Source: CAWGMT01 sp963823675
GTDB lineage: Bacteria > Planctomycetota > Planctomycetia > Isosphaerales > Isosphaeraceae
DNA length: 64,000 nt
Assembly (NCBI GenBank): GCA_963823675.1
Contig: CAWGMT010000016.1
Location: 62,001 to 126,000 of the forward strand
Reading direction: 5' to 3'
The translations under genes were made by a program, and so were the position numbers. Under the pieces are notes generated by a model. It did not search any database. It had not been told where the DNA came from and saw nothing but the letters and a program-made list of their open reading frames with translations. Positions 8,850 to 16,598 of the stretch are shown here, piece by piece. Position 1 is the first letter of the stretch, and each line of letters begins with the position of its first letter.

Positions 8850-9668
8850 ATGTTTACAAAGACGGCCGGGTTGATTGGCTTGCTCTCTGTCGCTGTGGCA
8901 CTGGGGTCTCCCGCCCGTGTAAGAGCAGGCTCCCTGTACGTCGAGGGCACGAATTCGGTCCTTGCGACCCTCGACCCTACGACTAGCACGGTTACTGAGA
9001 TTGGCACCACGTCCGAGCGGTTGGGTGGCCTCGGCTTCGGTTCAAACGGCACGCTCTACGGCCTCGGCGACAATGGAGACCTGTACGTGGTCAACACGGC
9101 GACCGCCGCCCTGACTCTAATCGGAGCCACCGGCCTGAACCTGAGCGTGGGCTACTCCATGGGGACCACCTCTGACCACACTCTCTACGCCGATGGCAAT
9201 GGTGTGGTCTACACGATCAATCCCACGACTGCCGCCCCGACTCTCGTTGGGAATCTCGGATTCACTACGACCGCCGAAATTAATGGGGATGCGAGCGGGC
9301 ACCTTTACATCATCAACAACTCGAATGAAAGCCTCTACAGTGTCAGCCGCACCACCGGCGCCGGAAGCCTTATCGGCGCGGGAACATACGGTGACATCGA
9401 CGGCATGGCTTTCACGAACGGCACTATGTATGCGATGCAACGCTTCGGGACGGGGATTTACGCACTGGACCTGAGCAACGGGAGCGGCACGCTGGTTGCA
9501 AACTACAGCACGTCCATTATCGGGAATGTCTATGCGGCATCGGGGTCGTTCCAAGCCATTCCGGAGCCGTCGAGCCTCGCACTACTCGGAATCGGCACGC
9601 TCGTTGTGAGCGGGTGCTGGTTCGCCCGGTCCCGATACCCAGCGACGCGAGGGTGTTTAGCGAACTAA
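8850..9668 (+). CDS. PEP-CTERM sorting domain protein with beta-propeller-like repeats
   Basis: I chose ATG 8850, which starts a clear signal peptide (MFTKTAGLIGLLSVAVALGS, then an Ala-rich cleavage region). The upstream ATG at 8778 would put 24 unrelated residues before it. The 272-residue protein has repeated blades such as LYVVNTATAALTLIG and LYGLG, typical of propeller-like extracellular proteins. It ends with IPEPSSLALLGIGTLVV, a hydrophobic helix and an Arg-containing tail, which is a PEP-CTERM signal. Known for the family: export, then processing by an exosortase. Sits between two recombinase remnants and inside the pair of dif-like sites. Confidence 0.85.
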   Translation: MFTKTAGLIGLLSVAVALGSPARVRAGSLYVEGTNSVLATLDPTTSTVTEIGTTSERLGGLGFGSNGTLYGLGDNGDLYVVNTATAALTLIGATGLNLSVGYSMGTTSDHTLYADGNGVVYTINPTTAAPTLVGNLGFTTTAEINGDASGHLYIINNSNESLYSVSRTTGAGSLIGAGTYGDIDGMAFTNGTMYAMQRFGTGIYALDLSNGSGTLVANYSTSIIGNVYAASGSFQAIPEPSSLALLGIGTLVVSGCWFARSRYPATRGCLAN

Positions 9669-10017
9669 TACCGGACAACGTTTTGCGCCAAGCTGCCTTG
9701 TGCCCCCCCGGCCTGGGTGCCGTGGTTTCAGCCATGAAGCGAGGGGCTGTTTAAGGTGATCAAAAATCCCGACAGCCGCAGGTATCAGTGCACGTTTCCG
9801 TCATTCCGCATCATTACCCCCCTCGCCCGTCATCCCTACTCCCGGCCGGCGTCAATCGCAAACAGAACTTTACGCTTTCAGGCCTTGCGATAGCATACGG
9901 ACAAAAACCAACGCTCCCATTAGCCGGATGGCTCATAGCTTGATGGGTCGCACAGGCTGCTTGCCAGCCCAGCGATCGACGGGGAAGTGATATCGCCCAC
10001 GCGGAGTCTTAGGCTTC
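9669..10017. other. Gene-free spacer
   Basis: About 350 bases between the PEP-CTERM gene and the kinase relic. No motif-bearing ORF or repeat was recognised. Confidence 0.45.
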
Positions 10018-10140
10018 TCAGCGTGTCGCTGCGAACGGCTCGGCCGGGAAGGTCACATCCATCATCAAGAGCCGGAAGTCGTCGCGCGGGCGGAGCGGGT
10101 CCAGCGCCGAGTCGGTCCGCCAGGCGTGCGCATTCCGGTA
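10018..10140 (-). pseudogene. Orphan C-terminal tail of a TPR-type Ser/Thr kinase
   Basis: Reading the minus strand in the frame that ends with TGA at 10020-10018 gives AHAWRTDSALDPLRPRDDFR and then LLMMDVTFPAEPFAATR. That is the usual last segment of planctomycete serine/threonine kinases with C-terminal TPRs (the pattern D-LDPLR-R-DF-LL-D--FPA-PFA). Only about 40 codons remain, and the kinase domain is absent. Its upstream edge meets the truncated recombinase near 10140, so an unrelated gene end has been joined to it. Confidence 0.6.
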
Positions 10141-10541
10141 ATCTCCGGCGTCTTGCCCTCGATCACTTTTTCCTCGACGCCCCAGACCGACGCAGCCGGA
10201 TTGAGCAGCACGGCGTGCCGCCGCACTAGCCCATCGAAGAGGCCCCTTAGCGCCGACAGGTGCAGATTCCGCTTGGCCGCGGATCCGCCCAGAGCGGCGA
10301 GATACTGCCCGACCATGCCGGGCGTGATCGCCTTAAGCTCCACCCCCTGCCCTTCGGCCCAATCGAGAAACCGCCGCACCGCCCGCAGATACGCCTTCTG
10401 CGTGTGCGGATTGTGGTGCTCAGCATAGAAGAATTCATTCCAGGCAAAGCGCACTGCTCCGCCTGCCCGCTCGATGAGCGCCGGCAGCGGCTTCGACGGC
10501 ACCAGTAGTCGTGCGGATGCGAGTACGATATCGGTGGTCAT
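10065..10541 (-). pseudogene. Truncated tyrosine recombinase (core-binding domain only)
   Basis: The first 135 or so residues form a phage-integrase SAM-like domain (HNPHTQKAYLRAVRRFLDWA, then LHLSALRGLFDGLV and NPAASVWG), ending with EGKTPEIT, where the catalytic domain should begin. The remaining 23 codons are out-of-frame translation of the kinase tail. The R-H-R-Y domain is missing, so no catalysis is possible. The ATG overlaps the stop of a small antitoxin-like ORF (ATGA), mirroring the PIN-recombinase overlap at 276. Confidence 0.75.
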
Positions 10542-10699
10542 TCTCCGGCCCCCTTCTTCTCGCCGTCCTCGGGTGTGGGAACGGCTGACTCCTGAGCTTG
10601 CTTCCGCTGCGTGTCACACTGCTTCATTCCCTCAATAACCACGCGGACCTTTTCGCCGGTGTCCTAGGGTATTTCAAAGCTCACGCTCATCTTGCCCAT
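10538..10699 (-). pseudogene. Small UPF0175-antitoxin-like ORF with an in-frame amber codon
   Basis: From ATG 10699 the minus strand reads MGKMSVSFEIP-stop-DTGEKVRVVIEG and goes on to a Lys/Glu-rich tail ending at TGA 10540-10538. The beginning resembles the antitoxin at 11239-11502 (MKISFEIS). The TAG stands where Gln would fit, as in the recombinase relic at 1319. The stop overlaps the start of the truncated recombinase. Too short for a firm family call. It may instead start after the TAG. Confidence 0.4.
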
Positions 10700-10717
10700 C
10701 CTCTTGCCGACGGGCCG

Positions 10718-11242
10718 CTACGTCTCGGGTTCTTCCGGTCCGTCGTGTTCGGGTCCCTTCTGTTCCTTGGTCATCTGTTCCTTGACCCGTTCAAGGACCG
10801 CTTCATAGAGCTTGTCGCTCGCCCGAAAATTGGTCTGCTTGAGTTCCTTCGTCTTTTGTTCGATGTCGAGGAGGCTTCGTTTCGCGGCCTCCTCGAGGAT
10901 ATTCAGCGTGCCGACTACGTTCAGGCCGCTCTGGAGCGCTTGCCTGCTCGCGTCTCGGTCGTCCATGAGGACTCGCTCCGCTTTGAGCTCCAGGGCGAGC
11001 GCGATAGCCGCCGCCTCTCCCGGCCCCAGCTTGGAAGGGCCAACCTGCGCCGGGTCCTGGACGGTGAGCCAGACGGGAGGGTTGCTCGCCCATACTCGAA
11101 CCGCTTCCGGGGTCTTGGGGTGCGAAAGCTCTTTGAGCACCGCAGGTGGAGCATACACTCGCCCGAACAGCGCAGGGAGAACATGATCTGATTCAATGAT
11201 GATGAGATAATTTAGCGGCGTCGTATTGGAGACGACGATCAT
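10718..11242 (-). CDS. DUF3368-type PIN-domain toxin
   Basis: Start ATG 11242 overlaps the antitoxin stop (ATGA) and gives 174 residues. An earlier in-frame ATG at 11308 lies within the antitoxin gene. The N-terminus IVVSNTTPLNYL is the first metal-site strand of DUF3368 PIN proteins. GPGEAAAIALALEL supplies the second acidic helix and RVLMDDRDASRQA the third acidic site. Known role: ribonuclease toxin neutralised by the adjacent UPF0175 partner. A charged tail of about 25 residues (KEQMTKEQKG) extends beyond the usual domain. Looks intact. Confidence 0.85.
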   Translation of the reverse strand: MIVVSNTTPLNYLIIIESDHVLPALFGRVYAPPAVLKELSHPKTPEAVRVWASNPPVWLTVQDPAQVGPSKLGPGEAAAIALALELKAERVLMDDRDASRQALQSGLNVVGTLNILEEAAKRSLLDIEQKTKELKQTNFRASDKLYEAVLERVKEQMTKEQKGPEHDGPEEPET

Positions 11243-11502
11243 TCCGGCCTCACATCGCGAAGCAACGCTGCCTGAGCCGCCGACTCCTTCGGCGTCAGCT
11301 CGAGCCATACTTTATGCCGCTTGAGAACTCCATCAGTCTCGTAGCGGCTCAATCCCAACGCCTCGGCAAGCTGATGGTGCGTAATCCGTTCTTGGCGGTA
11401 AAGCTCGACAAGGTAGGCCTCCTTCGCCTCCCGGCTGATGTCCAGGCCGCCCGTGCGGAGCTCTTGCTCGATGGCCTGGGATATTTCAAAACTGATCTTC
11501 AT
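11239..11502 (-). CDS. UPF0175-family antitoxin
   Basis: 87 residues beginning MKISFEISQAIEQEL, with a helix-turn-helix-like segment (ITHHQLAEALGLSRYETDGVL) that ends in KRHKVWLELT. This matches the UPF0175 antitoxins paired with DUF3368 PIN toxins. It precedes and overlaps the toxin gene by four bases, so the pair forms one operon. The dif-like site 2 lies about 80 bases upstream. Antitoxins of this kind commonly repress their own operon. Confidence 0.85.
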   Translation of the reverse strand: MKISFEISQAIEQELRTGGLDISREAKEAYLVELYRQERITHHQLAEALGLSRYETDGVLKRHKVWLELTPKESAAQAALLRDVRPE

Positions 11503-11576
11503 GCCGTGTATCTCCCGTTCCGCCCGTCAAGCATCAGTAGTCGTTGGTTCACTGCGCGCAGCCTATCACGGACGCA

Positions 11577-11604
11577 GGGGGAAATAAAGGGGATTATTAC
11601 CCGC
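11577..11604. other. Dif-like (Xer-type) dyad site 2
   Basis: GGGGGAAATAA and TTATTACCCGC are inverted 11-bp arms (9 of 11 match) around the spacer AGGGGA (11588-11593). The spacer and the flanking ATAA/TTAT are identical to site 1, in the same orientation on the plus strand. Together with site 1 it brackets about 4.3 kb. Confidence 0.45.
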
Positions 11605-12090
11605 TACCCACAAGCAGGCCACCACAGATTCCATGCACACATACATCCTTAACCCCTCGCCCGGCTCAGGGCTGGAAGGCCTGATATGAAGGCATGGGAA
11701 GAGATCGATCCGCCAGACTTCAAATCTGAGGGGCCCGCGTGATCTTGGCCGCTCGTCTCGAGCCGAGCAAAAAGCGGTCCGTCGACCGAGTCCGAACGCG
11801 ACCGAGGTGGCGATCGGCCCTCCAGCCGATCGCGCGGCGAAACGTGCACCATGTTTGGGTTCGATCGGACGGCAGGGTCGGCCCGATCGATCTCCCACCA
11901 GCGCAGTGTGAAGCGTCCCCGCAACGCGTCGAATTTTCTTCCGCCATCAAGCCATAGACTTACGGCGAATCGTGCGCCGTGCGATTTGACGGCTTGACAT
12001 AGCGCGGGTAAAGTAGCCGTATAGGTGCGGTTGTGCGCAACTTGCTCCAGGTTGTCCAGACACCCAGCACCACAACGTCGCAATTCTCCG

Positions 12091-12182
12091 GTGCTGGAAC
12101 GTGGGACATCGCGATCGATTCCGGGACGCCTCGAGGCGAGTCGATCGCCCGATTCGCGGGGCTCGGGGGCGCCCGGAATCGG
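12091..12182. repeat. Dispersed imperfect repeat, copy A
   Basis: Shares GGAACGTG-GACAT, CGATCGA, the GAGGCGA core and the 17-mer CCCGATTCGCGGGGCTC with 12922-13015. The copies are about 830 bases apart in the same orientation. Confidence 0.6.
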
Positions 12183-12415
12183 GCATGGTTCAAAGCGGCC
12201 CTTTTTGAGGTAACACTTCGGACGGTATCGATACCCCTGTGTAGCATTCGGTTCGTGTCAAGGCGATCGGATCCGTGCAGTTTCACCCGGTTCTGCCGAT
12301 CATGGCGGAAGTTGCAGACGCGAGGGTTAGGACGGCAGCCGGGGCGAGAGCGGTTGTTGCGATCTGGCAGGAATGGTGAGTTGGACGGGTTTTTCCGCCG
12401 TCAAACCGCATTCTC

Positions 12416-12474
12416 GGCACATACTCGGCATACTGGCGCGCGCAGAAGCGTGCCCAGTATGCCGAGTATGTGCC
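12416..12474. repeat. Perfect 21-bp inverted repeat
   Basis: The left arm 12416-12436 (GGCACATACTCGG then CATACTGG) is exactly complementary to 12454-12474, with a 17-base loop. A partial third copy (CCCAGTATG) follows at 12473-12481. No T-run follows, so it is not an ordinary terminator. The role is unknown. Confidence 0.85.
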
Positions 12475-12921
12475 CAGTATGTCGTGAGCTGTTCGCGGCG
12501 GTAAGGGACGTCTTTGCTGCATGATAGGCGGTCCGGCCTTTTGTTTCGTGGTCTGTTCTACTAACGTTCGATTTCTTTGCGCGGTGCGCAGATTGCATAG
12601 ATGGGCAATTTGGTTGCGGCTTGGCCCCGCTGTCCGTGGTAGAGAATTCCTCGTTTTTTTCAACCACGGAAAGTGCCGATCGACACGGAACGATTCGTAA
12701 GATTCGTGTTATTCGTGGTTACCAATCCGGATTCCCTCTCCGGTCAAATTGGACTGGTTCCGACGGGGGACGCTGATCGTCCTGCACCGCCAACTTGACA
12801 TTCTTTCCGTTTTCGTGCCTTTCGTGCCTTTCGTGGTTAAGAATCCGAATTCCCTCCCTGGCCATCTGGCTGCGGCTCGGCCGCGCTGCGTGTTCCGTGG
12901 TTAAAACTCTGCAAGTCTGCG

Positions 12922-13015
12922 GCGCAGGAACGTGAGACATCTCGATCGACGACGAGTCGCGCCGAGGCGACTCAGGAGCCCGATTCGCGGGGCTCGTGAG
13001 GGGCTGGAATCGGCC
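12922..13015. repeat. Dispersed imperfect repeat, copy B
   Basis: Second copy of the element at 12091-12182, with the same conserved core CCCGATTCGCGGGGCTC followed by a diverged GGAATCGG end. Confidence 0.6.
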
Positions 13016-13752
13016 GAATTTGACGACACAAGAACCAATGGGCAAGCAACTTATGACGAGAACTCACTCCGCCGCCGATCTCCGAGGGATTTCGTTGGCG
13101 AACGTTGCGAGATGGGACCGGGGCCCTTCGAAAACGTCTCAGATTGTCTCACTTTTTCTCATCGAGAGAGGAATCGTGTGCCTTTGAAGATCGATTGTGC
13201 AAGTGGATGGCAATCGGCGAGGCGCAGAATGACGTCGGAGAGTGCCAGGACGATCGTCTCGAGCGCACACACGTGATCGAGCCCGACGGGGTGGAGCAGC
13301 ACGGGGACGAGATGAATGGGACGGGCGAAAGCGACGAGAATGCGCCGAACGAAGCCAATTTCGAGGAAACCACGAGCATCGTGGAACCAAAAGAATCTAT
13401 TCAAGTTACGGTGAATTCGGCCGCTCTTTCGGGGCCTGGTTCAAAGTCGTCACGTGGCGGCTGACAACGGGTGGTTGTCCGGAGTCGAGCCTGCAGCGGC
13501 GGGTGAGCCCCCAGAGCATCCGCGCCGGACCTGGGGGCGTCGCCCGCCGGCCGCCGACCGCAGTCACCCGAACCTGTTACCCAGTGATGAACCATGCCAC
13601 AGAACAAAGCCACGGCAAGCTGCGAAGACTCGCCCGATTTCCGCGGGCGGGCGATCGCGATGCCGTATCGACGTCATGGTCCAGTTGGGTGAAGTCGTGT
13701 AATATCGAGATAACACCCCAGTCAACATCGGGGCGCAGAGGAGGCCGGTCTC

Positions 13753-14493
13753 ATGTCTGTCGCGGTACCAGCAGCCAAGCCTGTTCCGCCTGCCGATGTC
13801 GCTGACCGCGACGGAGTTATTCCGCCGCTGGAAAGCGGCGATCGCCTGAGCCGCCGGGAATTCGAGCGGCGCTACGAGGCAATGCGCGGTCTCAAGAAAG
13901 CCGAGCTGATCGAAGGAGTCGTGTACGTGAATTTGCCGGTCCGACAGCGATACCACGGCAAGCCTCATACAAGCTTGATCGGCTGGCTTTTCGCCTACCG
14001 AGCCAGAACGCCGGAGCTCGAGCTGGGTGCCAGCAGTACCATTCGACTGGACCTGAACAACGAGGCCCAGCCCGACTGCCTCCTGTTCATCCAGCCCGAG
14101 TTTGGCGGCCATGTCCAGCTCGATGACGATGGCTACATCAACGGGGCGCCGGACCTGGTTGCCGAGATCGCCGCCAGCAGCGCCAGCTACGACCTGCACG
14201 ACAAGCTCCATGCCTACCAGCGAAACGGTGTCCGCGAATACATCGTCTGGCGCGTCTTCGAGCGGCAGATCGAGTGGTTCGTCCTGCGCGGAGCGCGGTA
14301 CGAGCCACTCGCGCCGGCTGAGGACGGTTCCCTGCGCAGCACGGTCTTTCCCGGCCTGTGGCTCGACCCGGCGGCATTGCTACGCGATGATCTCGTGACA
14401 TTGCTCAACGTTCTTCAGAGAGGCCTGGATTCGCCCGCACATGCTGCATTCCGATCCGACCTGCAACGGGCCAGAGTGGAGCCGGCGTCGTGA
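13753..14493 (+). CDS. Uma2-family (DUF820) putative PD-(D/E)XK nuclease
   Basis: 246 residues from ATG 13753, preceded by GAGGAGG at an 8-base spacing. Typical Uma2 features are the N-terminal YEAMRGLKKAELIEGVVY, the mid motif NEAQPDCLLFI (first acidic position), PDLVAEIAASSASYDLHDK (acidic Glu and Lys of the PD-(D/E)XK-like core) and the aromatic YQRNGVREYIVW. The family is abundant in cyanobacteria and planctomycetes, and its biological substrate is not established. An Asp-rich GDRLSRREF precedes the domain. It heads a same-strand run with HicB-like and leuCD, with a 100-base gap to the next gene. Confidence 0.85.
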   Translation: MSVAVPAAKPVPPADVADRDGVIPPLESGDRLSRREFERRYEAMRGLKKAELIEGVVYVNLPVRQRYHGKPHTSLIGWLFAYRARTPELELGASSTIRLDLNNEAQPDCLLFIQPEFGGHVQLDDDGYINGAPDLVAEIAASSASYDLHDKLHAYQRNGVREYIVWRVFERQIEWFVLRGARYEPLAPAEDGSLRSTVFPGLWLDPAALLRDDLVTLLNVLQRGLDSPAHAAFRSDLQRARVEPAS

Positions 14494-14595
14494 CTCGCCA
14501 AGAGGCACTCTTGCGGCCGCCGCCGGACGCGGGGATGATGGAATTCGACCGTGCCACAGCCGATGTGCGATCCTGGGAGGCGAGGGTTGATCACA

Positions 14596-14817
14596 ATGGA
14601 GCTAACTGCCGTTTTCGTGCAGGTTAAGGAGGGCTACGTGGCGTTTGTCGAGGAGCTGCCCGGGACCAACACCCAAGGTGCGACGATCGAGGAAGCTCGC
14701 GAGAACCTCCGCGAGGCCGTGGCGCTCGTGATTCACGCGAATCGGGAGTTGGCCGAGCAGTCGCTGCAAGGCCAGCCGGCGACTCGCGAGCCGCTCGTCG
14801 TCCCAGCATCAAGTTGA
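14596..14817 (+). CDS. HicB-like small protein
   Basis: 73 residues beginning MELTAVFVQVKEGYVAFVEE, followed by LPGTNTQGATIEEARENLREA, the partial RNase-H-like HicB fold (beta-beta-beta-alpha with a conserved Gly/Thr turn). I chose ATG 14596 over 14551 because the domain starts there. No HicA toxin lies next to it. Instead leuC starts only 3 bases after its stop, so it is probably cotranscribed with leuCD. It could be an orphan antitoxin or a small regulator. Confidence 0.75.
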   Translation: MELTAVFVQVKEGYVAFVEELPGTNTQGATIEEARENLREAVALVIHANRELAEQSLQGQPATREPLVVPASS

Positions 14818-14820
14818 AAC

Positions 14821-16224
14821 ATGCCCGAAACGCTGTTCGAGAAAATCTGGAATCGTCACGTTGTTGCGGCGACCGACCAGCAGACGCTCCTGTACGTCGA
14901 CCGCCACCTTGTGCACGAGGTGACCAGCCCGCAGGCATTCGACGGCCTACGGCTGGCAGGCCGCGGGGTGCGGCGGGTGGACCTGACCTTTGCCACCGTC
15001 GACCACAACGTACCGACCGACGACCAGCTCAATATCCGCGACCCGCTCTCGCGGCGGCAGGTCGAGGTGATGCGCGCGAACTGCCGCGAGTTTGGCGTCA
15101 CGCTCTACGATATCCAGAGCGGCCGCCAGGGCATCGTGCACGTCATCGGCCCGGAACTGGGGCTCACGCTGCCGGGACTCACAATCGTCTGCGGCGACAG
15201 CCACACCAGCACCCATGGTGCCTTTGGCGCGCTGGCCTTCGGAATCGGCACCAGCGAGGTCGAGCATGTCCTGGCCACCCAGACGATCTGGCAAGGGGCG
15301 CGGCACCCCACGGTCGGGATCGAGGTGACCGGCGCGCTGGCACCGGGCCTCGAGCCCAAGGACATCATCCTGGCGATCATTCGCAAGATCGGCACCGGAG
15401 GCGCAACCGGTCATGTGATCGAGTATTACGGCTCCGCGATCGCTGCCCTCTCGATGGAAGGGCGGATGACGATCTGCAATATGTCGATCGAGGCCGGCGC
15501 CCGCGCCGGCCTGATCGCCCCCGACGACGTGACGATCGAATACATCACCAGCGGCGAGCGGCCATTCGCGCCGAGAGGGGCTGCCCTCGAGGCGGCAATT
15601 GCCGAATGGAAGACGCTCAAACCTGATGACCCGTCGGCGTTCGATCGCCGCATCACGATCGACGCTCGATCGCTGGTCCCTCAGGTAACCTGGGGAACCA
15701 ATCCCGCCATGACCGTCGACGTGACAGGGGTCGTTCCCAAGCCCGAGGAAGTCCCGTTTTCCGCGCCCGAAGACGCCCGCCGCGCACTGGATTACATGGG
15801 GCTTTCGCCGGGTACTCCGATCTGCGAGATACCCGTGGACGTGGTTTTCATCGGCTCGTGCACCAATGGCCGCATCGAGGACCTCCGGGTGGCGGCCCGC
15901 GTGTTCAAGGGTCGCAAGACCGCACCCGGGGTTCAGGTCCTGGTCGTTCCGGGCAGCGAGGCCGTCCGGCACCAGGCCGAGGCCGAGGGGCTCGACCGGA
16001 TCTTCCGGGAAGCCGGTGCCGAGTGGAGGCAGGCGGGCTGTAGCATGTGCCTGGCGATGAATCCCGACCGGCTCAAGCCCGGCCAGCGCTCGGCCAGCAC
16101 CAGCAACCGCAATTTCGAGGGGCGTCAAGGGCCAGGCGGACGCACCCATCTCGTCAGCCCGGCCATGGCCGCCGCGGCCGCCGTCACCGGCCACTTTACG
16201 GACGTGCGTGGACTGCTCGATTGA
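14821..16224 (+). CDS. leuC: 3-isopropylmalate dehydratase large subunit
   Basis: 467 residues, the usual LeuC length. It is an aconitase-superfamily [4Fe-4S] enzyme isomerising 2- and 3-isopropylmalate in leucine synthesis, in complex with LeuD. Visible signatures are VDRHLVHEVTSPQAFDGLR, CGDSHTSTHGAFGALAFGIG, the cluster ligands in GSCTNGRIEDLRVAARV and AGCSMCLAMNPD, and ASTSNRNFEGRQGPGGRTHL at the end. Begins 3 bases after the HicB-like stop. leuD follows after a 374-base repeat-filled gap. An 8-bp hairpin (GACTGCTC/GAGCAGTC, 16211-16230) spans its stop codon. Confidence 0.97.
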   Translation: MPETLFEKIWNRHVVAATDQQTLLYVDRHLVHEVTSPQAFDGLRLAGRGVRRVDLTFATVDHNVPTDDQLNIRDPLSRRQVEVMRANCREFGVTLYDIQSGRQGIVHVIGPELGLTLPGLTIVCGDSHTSTHGAFGALAFGIGTSEVEHVLATQTIWQGARHPTVGIEVTGALAPGLEPKDIILAIIRKIGTGGATGHVIEYYGSAIAALSMEGRMTICNMSIEAGARAGLIAPDDVTIEYITSGERPFAPRGAALEAAIAEWKTLKPDDPSAFDRRITIDARSLVPQVTWGTNPAMTVDVTGVVPKPEEVPFSAPEDARRALDYMGLSPGTPICEIPVDVVFIGSCTNGRIEDLRVAARVFKGRKTAPGVQVLVVPGSEAVRHQAEAEGLDRIFREAGAEWRQAGCSMCLAMNPDRLKPGQRSASTSNRNFEGRQGPGGRTHLVSPAMAAAAAVTGHFTDVRGLLD

Positions 16225-16230
16225 GCAGTC

Positions 16231-16598
16231 GTCCTTCGTCCTTTGTCCTTTGTCCTTTGTTCGCTTCGCGTGTGTCATCGGCCATGGGTTGGTAGACGGC
16301 TGGTCGTTTGGTCCTTGGTCCTTGGTCCTTTGTTCGCTTCGCGTATGTCATCGGCCATGGGTTGGTAAACGGCTGGTCGTTTGGTCCTTTGTCCTTGGTC
16401 CTTTGTCCTTTGTTCGCTTCGCGTGTGTCATCGGCCATGGGTTGGTAAACGGCTGGTCATTTGTCCTTTGTCCTTGCTCCGCTTCGCGGATTCCACGGGT
16501 CAGGGGGCAATGACTGAGTCCCTAGCGGCAGATAACACCGCTGACGACGAAGTCTGGACAAAGGACAAAGGACAAAGGACAAAGGACAAAGGACAAAT
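16231..16598. repeat. Repeat block between leuC and leuD
   Basis: Three units of 72-80 bases (TTCGCTTCGCG at 16260, 16332 and 16412, each followed by GTCATCGGCCATGGGTTGG) are separated by runs of TCCTTTG/TCCTTGG. At the right end (16557-16598) the heptamer AAAGGAC is repeated six times directly before the leuD ATG. The heptamers are the reverse complement of the TCCTTTG runs, so a transcript can fold the two ends together. The last heptamers also act as the AGGA ribosome-binding site of leuD. Confidence 0.85.

Larger units (their letters stand above)
11605..13752. other. Long gene-free region with dispersed and inverted repeats
   Basis: Over 2 kb in which no ORF shows a family motif, a ribosome-binding site or protein-like composition. 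It holds a long inverted repeat (12416-12474), two copies of a roughly 90-bp element (12091-12182, 12922-13015), and scattered phrases such as TTCGTGCCTTTCGTGGTTAA around 12700-12840 and 12890-12905. Small ORFs at 13105-13464 are probably not genes. Confidence 0.5.

Noticed and set aside
11990..12030. Promoter with TTGACA
   Set aside because: No -10 element at a proper distance and no gene downstream.
13105..13464. Possible acidic small protein
   Set aside because: No ribosome-binding site or family; it lies in repeat-bearing gene-free DNA.
14947..16278. 443-codon minus-strand ORF
   Set aside because: Lies antisense to leuC, has no motifs, and reflects high-GC codon use.
16231..16598. CRISPR-like array
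   Set aside because: Units are 72-80 bases without constant repeats and unique spacers, and no cas gene is near. They are simple repeats.
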